A stretch of 14,034 nt of DNA from Stramenopiles sp. TOSAG23-2 (GCA_900128395.1 LT649773.1:1-14034), one strand, 5' to 3'; positions 1 through 7,243 are shown, counted from the first letter of the stretch. A program made the numbers and translations. The notes: generated by a model not told the origin, from the letters alone.

Positions 1-443
1 TTGTTCTTGGCAGTGCCTTAAATTGGTCAGCACACTATGGAATCCCACGGGCTTTAATAAACTAAAAAAAGACGCATTTTTGTTGTATTTTGATGTGTGA
101 TAACAATATATATATCTGTGTTTTTGTTTTCGTTTTCGTTTGTTGTTTCAAAACAATATAACTTATTTCATTGAATTATAGTAGTATATATTTTAGTAAA
201 GATAGTGTAGATTATAATTGTCGGCATATTAATAATATTCTTTTGGGGAAAGAAAAAAAAAAGTTAATATATTGTGTAGTTGCATCATCACATTATTATA
301 TTATTAATATTTCCAATTATATATATAAGTTAAAGTGTGACTAATAAATCAATATATATTGTTCTAGTTTCTTATACAATATTTTATATATATATTCACA
401 CAATAATATATTATAATAACCATTAGTATAAATATTAAAAAGA
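1..443. other. AT-rich upstream spacer of the BTB gene
   Basis: No gene is visible. The stretch is very A+T-rich, with several TATATA runs and poly-A tracts, and presumably holds the promoter and 5' UTR of the plus-strand BTB gene. The first 60 bases are less AT-biased and contain CAGCACACTATGGAA at 28-42, which closely resembles a repeat arm at 13718-13732. The left edge may therefore be the tail of a dispersed repeat or of a neighbouring transcription unit. No single TATA box can be singled out because TATA-like strings are everywhere. Confidence 0.5.
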
Positions 444-2018
444 ATGTCATCATCTGTATTACGAAGGATATATTCTCGTGGATCATCAAGACGTTCAGAT
501 AAAGATGGTAAAAAACAACGTGGACCAGATCCACAATCAGTTACTGCACGGGAAATGGAAGAAGAAGAACAGAAACGAAAGAAAAAAAATAAATCAAATG
601 ATACAAATTTTAATTTAGATGATGATGATGATGACGATAATGTACAACCAGTAAGACGACAACGTGGCCCAGATCCACAATCAATGACGATTGATGATGC
701 ATTGTTAAACGATGGGGACGATCTAGTTGGTGGTCAAAAATTAAAAGATGATAATGATTATTTACGTCCACGTAGTAGTAGTAGCAAAAGAAAGAAAAAA
801 AATCGTGTAGATGATGATGATGATGACGATAAGATTGATCGTGTACATTTAAGAAATGATTATGATAGTGATGATGATCGTGGATATGGTTCTCATCGAA
901 GTCAAACAGGATCAAGGCAAGGGTGGCAAGATCAAGATGAAGGTGGTAAAAGTGGGGATGATGATGATGAGACGGCTATTTATCGTAATCGTCTAGATGA
1001 ACGTGATGAAATTAATGAAATGCCATCTCGTACATGGTCTCCAGAATCTTTTTTAGATTTTGTAATGAATGATCAAAAAATTATTCGTTTTAATGTTGGT
1101 GGTATGGAATTTTCAACATCTCGTGAAACAATATCATCCGATCGTTGTAGTATGTTGTCGATTATGTTACGCCATGAGGAGATGGGTGGTACAAAAGATC
1201 ATAGCGGCGCATTTTTTATTGATAGGGATCCAACTCATTTTCGTTATGTTTTAAATTATTTACGAGATGGTAGTATTGATTTGCCAGAGGATAGAAGTGC
1301 AATTGCACAATTGTTAAGAGAAGCAGAATTTTATCAAGTGGATGGTTTATGTAAAGCTATACGTAAACACAAACGTCGTCGTGCCCGTATTAGTCGTGAA
1401 GCATTTTTATCAATGATCAATACAAGGGGAAGTCAAGGTTTAAATTTTCCAAATACAGATTTTAGTGGTGAAGATTTAAGTCATATGACCATTACAAAAG
1501 GATTATTTATTAATGCTGATTTATCTGATAGTGATTTACGTTTTAGTGATTTTGAGAAAACTAGATTTAGTGGTGCATTATTTCGCGGTGCTAATTTATC
1601 CAACGCATCGTTTACAGAAGCAAAAATGGATGGTGTTGATTTAACAGGTGCGAATTTACAAAAGGCACAATTATATAAATGCGATTTAAAAAACGCATGT
1701 TTGCGTAAAGCTGATTTAATGAGAGCAAATTTACAAGAAGCAAATTTAAAAGGTACGGATTTATGTGGTGCCAATTTGCAAGGTGTCATTTTACATGGTG
1801 CTGATTTAAGAGGATTTAATTTAGAATCTGCAAATCTTCAAGGTGCTAATTTGGAAGGTGCTAATTTGGAAGGTGCTATTTTACACCGTGCTAATTTAAA
1901 AGGTGCCAATTTATGGGATGCAAATTTAAAAGGTGCAAATTTACATCAAGCGAATTTACGTGATGCTAATTTACATCGTGCCAATATGAGAGGTGTCGTT
2001 GGTGAATATTTGCGATAA
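444..2018 (+). CDS. KCTD9-like BTB (T1) / pentapeptide-repeat protein
   Basis: The 524-residue protein has three parts. Residues 1-200 are low-complexity and highly charged, with Lys/Arg clusters, Asp runs at about 59-65, 123-129 and 172-175, and a duplicated motif QRGPDPQS(V/M)T at 25-34 and 73-82. Residues about 213-308 form a BTB/POZ domain of the potassium-channel-tetramerisation type: IIRFNVGGMEFSTSRETI, then FFIDRDPTHFRYVLNYLRDG, then AEFYQVDGL. Residues about 334-517 are pentapeptide repeats of the A(D/N)LxG type that should fold as a right-handed quadrilateral beta-helix. BTB followed by pentapeptides is the architecture of animal KCTD9, a presumed Cullin-3 substrate adaptor; a ubiquitin-ligase role here is inference. 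The protein is longer than KCTD9 because of the charged N-terminus, which could be a nuclear or nucleic-acid-interaction segment. No signal peptide or membrane segment is seen. The ATG at 444 is the first in frame and follows an A-rich leader. It converges on the cupin gene. Confidence 0.88.
   Translation: MSSSVLRRIYSRGSSRRSDKDGKKQRGPDPQSVTAREMEEEEQKRKKKNKSNDTNFNLDDDDDDDNVQPVRRQRGPDPQSMTIDDALLNDGDDLVGGQKLKDDNDYLRPRSSSSKRKKKNRVDDDDDDDKIDRVHLRNDYDSDDDRGYGSHRSQTGSRQGWQDQDEGGKSGDDDDETAIYRNRLDERDEINEMPSRTWSPESFLDFVMNDQKIIRFNVGGMEFSTSRETISSDRCSMLSIMLRHEEMGGTKDHSGAFFIDRDPTHFRYVLNYLRDGSIDLPEDRSAIAQLLREAEFYQVDGLCKAIRKHKRRRARISREAFLSMINTRGSQGLNFPNTDFSGEDLSHMTITKGLFINADLSDSDLRFSDFEKTRFSGALFRGANLSNASFTEAKMDGVDLTGANLQKAQLYKCDLKNACLRKADLMRANLQEANLKGTDLCGANLQGVILHGADLRGFNLESANLQGANLEGANLEGAILHRANLKGANLWDANLKGANLHQANLRDANLHRANMRGVVGEYLR
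1843..1875 (+). repeat. 15-bp tandem duplication within the pentapeptide region
   Basis: The unit GGTGCTAATTTGGAA, encoding the five residues G-A-N-L-E, occurs twice in tandem and runs into a third partial copy. The copies are identical at the DNA level, unlike the other pentapeptide units, which have diverged. This suggests a recent unit duplication by slippage or unequal exchange. Confidence 0.75.
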
Positions 2019-2422
2019 TAAATATATATTTTATATTATGTATATTTATGTACTTATGCATAGTACTGTGTGTATAAATTGTCTGAATTATTTGTTTAGT
2101 TCGTGTGTGTAATATTTTGCTGTTTTCCAAAAATAGAGGGAGAGGAGGAGATATTTTTGGTATGTGTGTACATCATGTAATAATATATAATGTACATCAT
2201 TCGTATGAATACATGTGTATCTGTAAATTGTGTATATATTTGTGTGTTGTATGCGAGAGATTTTAAATAAAATGTGAGAAATATTTTTTGATATGTACTG
2301 GGTTTTGATATGATATTTTATTTAAATATGATTACATTTCAATTTAGATTCGAACACACACACACACATACAAACACAATCTCTTTCTCTTTTGCTGAAA
2401 ATCTGTTTCTCTCTTCATTATT
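2019..2422. other. Convergent 3' spacer
   Basis: This spacer lies between the 3' ends of the BTB and cupin genes. It has GT-rich, TA-rich and CA-repeat DNA and no ORF worth calling. It should hold the 3' UTRs and polyadenylation sites of both genes. A CA microsatellite lies at about 2354-2367. Confidence 0.5.
2266..2271 (+). terminator. Possible AATAAA polyadenylation signal of the BTB gene
   Basis: The hexamer AATAAA lies about 250 bases after the BTB stop codon, at the end of a GT-rich stretch. It is the canonical eukaryotic signal, but A+T-rich DNA yields such hexamers by chance and polyadenylation signals are poorly conserved in protists. The call is tentative. Confidence 0.25.
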
Positions 2423-2929
2423 TTATCCAATTAAATCAGGCGAGAATGCTGGAAAGCAAATTGGTACGTAATTACAAATACCAGTTGGAAAAATATATTC
2501 ATATTTGATACCTTTTGGTAATAATAATGTTTGACCTGCAATCGCTTCTACCATATCTTTACCATCATTATATTTGACTTGAAACTTTCCAGAAATAATA
2601 ACAACAATTTCATCAAATAATGGAATTTGTGAACCTTCTGTAGCACTACCTTTTCCTTTACTATCTACATTTACCATGGCAACTGATATTGTTTTATTGC
2701 CTGTACTTGGATTACCAACATATTCATCAATGACTCTATCGTCCGTCGTAACTACACGTACTTTATTAATTGTTTGTGGAAAATTTCTTGTTAATTTTGT
2801 TTCATACTTTTTTTTCGTACGATAATGCATAATTGTCGCACCAAGTACAACCCCAACTGCTAACCATCCAAATTCTCTTTGACGATGTGGAAATGGACAA
2901 AAATTCAATTGATTCGCTAAAAATTCCAT
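2423..2929 (-). CDS. Membrane-anchored EutQ-like cupin-domain protein
   Basis: The protein has 168 residues. Residues about 20-35 (FGWLAVGVVLGATIMHY) form one hydrophobic segment followed by a basic stretch RTKKK, predicting a single-pass anchor. Residues about 60-160 look like a single cupin barrel: FDEIVVIISGKFQVKY matches the first cupin motif and GQTLLLPKGIKYEY the second, with a typical proline-glycine turn. The two histidines of motif 1 and the terminal histidine of motif 2 are absent, as in EutQ-type cupins, so metal binding by the usual ligands is unlikely. The role could be small-ligand binding or structural, and I cannot name a substrate. The ATG at 2929 is the only good start. The membrane that holds it (mitochondrial, ER or plastid) is not clear from the sequence. 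Confidence 0.72.
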   Translation of the reverse strand: MEFLANQLNFCPFPHRQREFGWLAVGVVLGATIMHYRTKKKYETKLTRNFPQTINKVRVVTTDDRVIDEYVGNPSTGNKTISVAMVNVDSKGKGSATEGSQIPLFDEIVVIISGKFQVKYNDGKDMVEAIAGQTLLLPKGIKYEYIFPTGICNYVPICFPAFSPDLIG

Positions 2930-3257
2930 GTTATATTATATAAATATACGGTATAAATAAATATTAATAATTATTCTCGTCTCTCTCTCTCTTGTTATTA
3001 TCTTTTGCTATATTCCATCTCTATATCATTCTGTATTTATGGATATATATCGTATATTGTTATTCATCGAACAACAACAAACTATAAAAACTGAACAACA
3101 TGCTGGCTCCATTATAGTTTTAGCATGCAATTAGTATTACAAGCAGCAAAAAAATAAATATTGGCCTCAATTATATACATAGAAAATATTTATTTTTATT
3201 TTTTTTTTTTAAATAATATAATATGTTATTCTTTCTTCTTTTATTTTTTCATTTTTT
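2930..3257. other. Spacer upstream of the cupin gene
   Basis: This AT-rich region lies between two minus-strand genes. It should carry the cupin promoter and the 3' UTR of the reductase gene. It contains CT-rich runs (about 2977-2992) and long T runs near 3192-3260. Open frames here are short, dominated by Phe/Ile/Tyr codons of the poly-T tracts, and are not credible genes. Confidence 0.5.
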
Positions 3258-4247
3258 TTACAAAACACTTTCAACATATGATTCAACAAATTTCATTTTC
3301 ATTGTTTCATATTCCATTGGTATACCTTTACTTTGTTGGTTTGTTCCTAATACGGCTAATGCACCAGCTTGTCGGCTTAAATCCAACGCTTGCATTTCTG
3401 CATTTTTTAATAATTTTTCTCTTAATTCTATATCATCCATCGTTTCTAAATCATGATCACGTACAATTGGACGTACTTCATGACATAAACGTATAACGCA
3501 ATTTATTATTTTATCAATATTTTCAATCGATCCACTTAATTGTTCAGCAGAAATTAATGCCTTTTGTTTATTTGTTTGACAAGAAGCAATCATGGAACCA
3601 ACTCTTTTTGCCTCTGATGTTATAGCTATTTGTATCACAGGATTTGTACATCGTAACATATTTTGTATTTTTTTACTTGTATAACCAATAACACAACTTA
3701 CAACAATCGTACTACTTTTAATTTGATTTCGTATGGATGAACTTACTTGTGACAATTGCGATGGTGTGCAACATATAAATAATAAACGTGCTGATTTTGC
3801 TATTTTTAAATTATCATTTTCAATCATTAAACCTTCACCCCATTTTTTTACCAATTGTTTTGAATATCCTTCCTCCGGTCGACGTGTAGAAATAGCTATG
3901 TGACTTGTTGATATACCAGCATCTAATAATTTATTTACACAATATGAACCATTTTGTCCACATCCTATTACGCCAACTTTAAAGCTACGTTTACTCCCTC
4001 GTAACATCATCGAACGACGCATGCAACGTGTTAAAAATAATATATGCATACCAATGACTTCCTGTATGGATTTTAAAGCTAAATATGCATCTAAATATTG
4101 CCCATGTATAGTTATTTCACCACCAAAGGATAAATTTTTTAATATATTTGCTGGATTTTCAATATCTTTTTCATTTTCTTTTTGACTACTATTATTATTA
4201 TTATTGCTGGAAGATGTATCCATTTTCGTATCTTCCATTTTTTCCAT
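3258..4247 (-). CDS. NOXRED1-like NADP-dependent oxidoreductase (P5C reductase-related)
   Basis: The protein has 329 residues. A polar N-terminus with an Asn run (15-19) is followed by a helical segment (about 45-85) and a Rossmann fold beginning FKVGVIGCGQNGSYCVNKLL, with the dinucleotide-binding GxGxxG at 95-100. STRRPE at about 120-125 follows the second strand, where an arginine commonly selects the NADPH phosphate. RLLFICCTPSQL and TIVVSCVIGYT match the third and fourth strands of the pyrroline-5-carboxylate reductase / F420-dependent oxidoreductase family. The order of helical N-terminal extension then P5CR-like Rossmann domain, and the overall length, resemble animal NOXRED1, whose reaction is not established. 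The C-terminal half diverges from true ProC and I do not see the dimerisation-domain signature clearly, so proline synthesis is not asserted. The ATG at 4247 is the first in frame. A second ATG three codons later is equally possible. Confidence 0.72.
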   Translation of the reverse strand: MEKMEDTKMDTSSSNNNNNSSQKENEKDIENPANILKNLSFGGEITIHGQYLDAYLALKSIQEVIGMHILFLTRCMRRSMMLRGSKRSFKVGVIGCGQNGSYCVNKLLDAGISTSHIAISTRRPEEGYSKQLVKKWGEGLMIENDNLKIAKSARLLFICCTPSQLSQVSSSIRNQIKSSTIVVSCVIGYTSKKIQNMLRCTNPVIQIAITSEAKRVGSMIASCQTNKQKALISAEQLSGSIENIDKIINCVIRLCHEVRPIVRDHDLETMDDIELREKLLKNAEMQALDLSRQAGALAVLGTNQQSKGIPMEYETMKMKFVESYVESVL

Positions 4248-4256
4248 CGTTTACTT

Positions 4257-4280
4257 ATCTATCTATATATATATATATAT
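4257..4280. repeat. TCTA/TA microsatellite upstream of the reductase gene
   Basis: A short TCTA run grades into an alternating TA run just upstream of the minus-strand reductase start. It probably lies in the 5' UTR or promoter. The rest of the spacer up to 4430 is AT-rich with A and T runs. Confidence 0.6.
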
Positions 4281-4478
4281 GAATATATCTAGTTATGTCT
4301 TGTTAATATGTATCTCTTCTATTTCATCTTGTTTCATGTTAATAATTTATTTTTAGCAAAAGTATTAAAAAATCAAAAAAAAACAAAACGGTTGTTTTGC
4401 TTTATTATTTCCATCATCAGTTGTTTTTTTGTACCTGGTATGTTGATGTCATATCGTGACCGAATCTGACGATTTCTG

Positions 4479-4545
4479 TAATGCTGTGTACCTCCTATTT
4501 GGCCCTTAGCAGTAACATAACGAAATTAGCAGGTACATAGCATTA
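4479..4545. repeat. 15-bp imperfect inverted repeat, 37-bp spacer
   Basis: TAATGCTGTGTACCT at 4479-4493 and AGGTACATAGCATTA at 4531-4545 are reverse complements at 14 of 15 positions, separated by 37 bases. The right arm overlaps the stop codon end of the minus-strand ORF at 4543. The structure could be a 3'-end hairpin of that transcript, a terminal feature of a mobile element, or a recombination scar. The base composition of the spacer is less AT-rich than the neighbouring spacers. Confidence 0.7.
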
Positions 4546-5037
4546 AAATTGCAAAAAAACGCTCAAAGTCCTTTCATAATTGTGAAAGGGCAAAAAATTA
4601 TTTTGATTAATGCAAAGTTTCCTAGTTTCTTTAATAATTTCTATCATATTGGCTAATTGCATTTGATAATTATCATCTCCTTTGAAACTGGCCACTAATG
4701 CTTCAAATCTGACAGATCTGTTCAAAGTTATAAATGTTGTGTATCTACAAAAGAAATTTGTCACTTTTATGCATGGCCTTGTATTCAATGATGCCATATC
4801 CAGATCACACCGTAGGTTTGCATCTTTCACATGTACACAACCTGGTGATTGTGTACGCAATTGTCTACGCACAACAGATGCATCATTAAAAATTATTAAT
4901 GCACCCACCAAATTTCCATCATTACTATAGCAGAAAAATTTGACTGTTGGAAGTGTCACAAGGCTAATTACAGATACAAAACATACACAGGTATGTATGG
5001 CCCTATTATACAGGAAGATGACAATACAGAGGTACAT
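4543..5037 (-). CDS. Unrecognised ORF, possible element-borne or decayed gene
   Basis: The frame is 164 codons long. I do not recognise a family. The first about 30 residues are hydrophobic and cysteine-rich and may be a chance 5' extension or hide an intron. From about residue 33 the composition is protein-like, with A/T-ending codons, and the C-terminal part (FEALVASFKG, then MIEIIKETRKL) suggests amphipathic helix. No catalytic motif, signal peptide or metal site is evident. It is arranged nearly head-to-head with the plus-strand ORF that follows. An alternative reading is that part of this region is 5' exon sequence of that plus-strand gene: a spliced model on the other strand stays open (see findings). 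The two models are mutually exclusive for 4931-4990. It could also be a remnant of a transposable element. Confidence 0.35.
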   Translation of the reverse strand: MYLCIVIFLYNRAIHTCVCFVSVISLVTLPTVKFFCYSNDGNLVGALIIFNDASVVRRQLRTQSPGCVHVKDANLRCDLDMASLNTRPCIKVTNFFCRYTTFITLNRSVRFEALVASFKGDDNYQMQLANMIEIIKETRKLCINQNNFLPFHNYERTLSVFLQF

Positions 5038-5045
5038 ATGGCCCT
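4990..5045. repeat. 15-bp near-direct repeats between divergent ORFs
   Basis: GGTATGTATGGCCCT at 4990-5004 and GGTACATATGGCCCT at 5031-5045 match at 13 of 15 positions, 41 bases apart. A shorter GGCCCTTAG-type echo lies near 4501. The pair sits between the two divergent reading frames, so it could be paired regulatory sites. If the plus-strand gene has an intron here, both copies would be intronic. Confidence 0.55.
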
Positions 5046-5048
5046 TGT

Positions 5049-5867
5049 GTGAATAATCTTCATGCCAGATTTTCAGACTTACAAGAGGATGACTTTATTA
5101 GGTGGATTTGTATAAACCACAGAATGCCTAGAAACCGTCTATATGCACCCAACTACAAAACGTCTAAATGCATCCAACTGCAAATGAACACACTGAAAGG
5201 TGGCCGGAGTACTAAAGACCAAAGAGTAGCAGAAAATAAGATTGCAGGAAAATACTCCAAACGAAAGCAGTTAGTTGTTTCAAATAGAAGTAAAAAAAGG
5301 GCGATAAGAAAAAAAATTGTTTCATGGGTAACCGGGGTGCTTGGCGCCAACATGGACAATTACAAACACGGTAATCTTGCATTATTACGAAGCTTTGCAA
5401 AAGGCATCAAGCAAAATCCCCATACCAATAGCACAGCAATAAATGAATATTGCGGGGACCCGGTTGCAAGAATGAGCCTGGGAATTGTCGCCTTTCCATG
5501 GCAAGCTGGCCGGTTGTTGTTTAGGCCACGTAGAACATCTGACACAGAAAAATTGGAATTTGAAGCAATTCAAGTTCCAAAAGGAATGTGCATTGTTTTT
5601 CGCGGGGACTGGCCGCATGCTGGTGATTCATACCCCCGCCGTCATGATAGAATGCATTTTTATTTAGATGCAAAGTATCAAATAACAAATAAGTGTGAAA
5701 CCAATACTATGTATGTTCATCCAACTTTAAACCGTTTATACCATCATAAAGCATATAAATACAATTTGGAGGCACATACATTATATGGTGTAAGACAAAA
5801 TCGTAACTATGCACCGGTGAATGACTTAAAAATGTCATTACGTTGGGGCGATACAGGCAAACTTTAA
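5049..5867 (+). CDS. Orphan protein with possible 2OG-dioxygenase-like fold, 5' end unresolved
   Basis: The frame is open from 5022 (after a TGA at 5019-5021) to a TAA at 5865-5867. The residue numbers here count from the GTG at 5049, which is not a credible eukaryotic start. The first ATGs are at 5124 and 5184, so the 5' end is probably truncated or lies in an upstream exon. Residues 50-92 are Lys/Arg-rich. Residues about 142-208 resemble the C-terminal half of a double-stranded beta-helix: a strand SLGIVAFPW, a strand GRLLFRPRR, then IQVPKGMCIVFRGDWPHAGD and DRMHFYLD. H190 and R201 are spaced like the distal iron-binding histidine and 2-oxoglutarate-binding arginine of Fe(II)/2OG oxygenases. 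No clear proximal HxD is seen, so activity is uncertain. The gene uses more G/C-ending codons than its neighbours, which hints at a mobile or transferred origin. Confidence 0.55.
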   Translation: MNNLHARFSDLQEDDFIRWICINHRMPRNRLYAPNYKTSKCIQLQMNTLKGGRSTKDQRVAENKIAGKYSKRKQLVVSNRSKKRAIRKKIVSWVTGVLGANMDNYKHGNLALLRSFAKGIKQNPHTNSTAINEYCGDPVARMSLGIVAFPWQAGRLLFRPRRTSDTEKLEFEAIQVPKGMCIVFRGDWPHAGDSYPRRHDRMHFYLDAKYQITNKCETNTMYVHPTLNRLYHHKAYKYNLEAHTLYGVRQNRNYAPVNDLKMSLRWGDTGKL

Positions 5868-6304
5868 TATTGTATCCTAATATGCATAAAAAACATGATC
5901 ACGATTACGATTCTTATGTTCCTATAATTTCATGTTCGTGTCAGGGTTCTTATGGTACTAAAATGGCAATATAGTAGTGTGATTGATAATTTGCACCTAT
6001 CTTAGTTACTATTCACCTTAATCTTAGTATCTTATAGTGTGCTGTGTAAAAAATTAGCATGTTAGTGCTGTGTTAATGGTAAAAAATTTAAGCATGTTAG
6101 TTTTGTATAGTTATTGTGAATGTGGTGTTGGACATGGGAATATTTTTGCATATAATACATGTAGAAAAAAGATATGTTTATAGATATATAACAAAAGGAA
6201 ATGTTCATTTCTTTCTTCTTCCCTTTTTCCATGTGAAAACCCAATCCGGAACTGCTATAAAACAAACAAGTAACAAAATATAACAACAACAACAATAAAA
6301 CATC
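5868..6304. other. Spacer with short tandem repeat upstream of the methyltransferase
   Basis: No ORF is credible here. The first half is less AT-rich than typical spacers and may be the trailing part of the same accessory island as the preceding ORF. The last about 200 bases are A-rich leader for the methyltransferase gene and contain an ACAACAACAACAATAAA-type run just before the ATG. Confidence 0.45.
6039..6101. repeat. Imperfect tandem repeat (two units)
   Basis: GTGCTGTGT occurs at 6039-6047 and 6065-6073, each followed by a block reading AAAAAATT(TA)AGCATGTTAGT (6048-6066 and 6081-6101). The second unit carries a few extra bases. This is one local duplication of about 26-37 bases with small indels. 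Confidence 0.6.
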
Positions 6305-7243
6305 ATGAATGCAATGCATGTAGCTATACGTTCAACAATGAAACGTAGTAGTCATAATAATAATATTTTAACTAGTACAAGTAAACGTACCATGGCAACA
6401 ACTTTTGACGGTGACATGGCAAGGTTATATCTTAATTTTTTTAATCAAGCAGAAAGTGCTTGGAACAAGACGGAAGAAATTGTAAAAGAGACGCAAAAAT
6501 TGACCGGTGGAGAACCTATTAAACATATAGTGGATATTGCATCTGGACCAGGAGAACCAGCACTTACACTTGCTCGTGGATTTCCAGAGGCAAATGTTTT
6601 TTTAACAGATGGTGCAGAAGCTATGTTAACATTAGCAGAAGACAGAATTGCAGAAGCTGGTGTTGGTGATCGTGTGACCACTGGAGTAATGGACCTTAAT
6701 GATTTTAGCCCAGTGACACAACGACCTGTCGATCTTGTAACTGCTCAATTTGCACTAATGTTCACAGAAGATTTACCTGGCAGTTTGAATGAAATTCATA
6801 ACGTTTTACGTGATGGTGGTTTGTTGGTTGGTACAGTATGGGAAGAATTTTACATATTGCCATTGCTTGGAGAAACCATGACAAAGGTATTGGGTGAAGC
6901 TCCACCACCACCACCAATTAATCCTTTAAGTCTTAAAGATCCTGATCTTGTAAATTCTTCACTTGCAAATGCTGGTTTTAAAACTCTTGGACGTCATAAT
7001 GAAACAGCATTAATTGATATTAATCTTGGTGCATTTGATAATGAAGATACAATTAAAACTTGTCTCATTCCAGTCAATCCATCTTTGGTTGGATTACAAG
7101 AAGGTGGGAAACATGGCGATGACGTGTTTGGTACAGCTATGAATGCAATGCGTGATGCGATTACAAATCATGGAATGATTGATGAAAATGGAGATGTTGT
7201 GATAAAAACTAGTACTTATCGTTATATGGTAGCGCAAAAGTAA
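6305..7243 (+). CDS. Class I SAM-dependent methyltransferase, probably organelle-targeted
   Basis: The protein has 312 residues. Residues 1-30 contain Arg, Lys, Ser, Thr and Asn but no acidic residue, as expected for a mitochondrial presequence; an in-frame ATG at residue 30 (MATTFDGDM) would start the mature-like protein. Motif I, VDIASGPGEPALTLA, lies at about 76-90 and binds the SAM methionine moiety. VFLTDGAEAML (about 98-108) matches the second strand, and its aspartate would hold the ribose. VMDLNDF (about 128-134) and DLVTAQFALMF (about 143-153) match the later strands, and LNEIHNVLRDGGLLVGTVW is the typical post-motif helix and strand. The pattern is that of UbiE/Methyltransf_11 enzymes acting on small molecules; the substrate cannot be read. 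A proline run (200-204) is unusual but harmless. The gene ends convergently with the esterase gene. Confidence 0.82.
   Translation: MNAMHVAIRSTMKRSSHNNNILTSTSKRTMATTFDGDMARLYLNFFNQAESAWNKTEEIVKETQKLTGGEPIKHIVDIASGPGEPALTLARGFPEANVFLTDGAEAMLTLAEDRIAEAGVGDRVTTGVMDLNDFSPVTQRPVDLVTAQFALMFTEDLPGSLNEIHNVLRDGGLLVGTVWEEFYILPLLGETMTKVLGEAPPPPPINPLSLKDPDLVNSSLANAGFKTLGRHNETALIDINLGAFDNEDTIKTCLIPVNPSLVGLQEGGKHGDDVFGTAMNAMRDAITNHGMIDENGDVVIKTSTYRYMVAQK

Noticed and set aside
610-915. Minus-strand histidine-rich open frame
   Set aside because: It is the antisense reading of GAT/GAC aspartate runs in the BTB gene; the His-rich composition is an artefact.
1481-1789. Minus-strand open frame inside the pentapeptide region
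   Set aside because: It is the antisense shadow of a periodic repeat coding region, which keeps the opposite strand open.
3161-3496. Plus-strand Phe/Ile/Tyr-rich frames at the reductase 3' end
   Set aside because: They are translations of poly-T tracts and antisense of the reductase gene.
444-4247. A functional gene cluster linking the BTB protein, cupin and reductase
   Set aside because: The genes lie on different strands with their own spacers, and no shared pathway is supported by their families.
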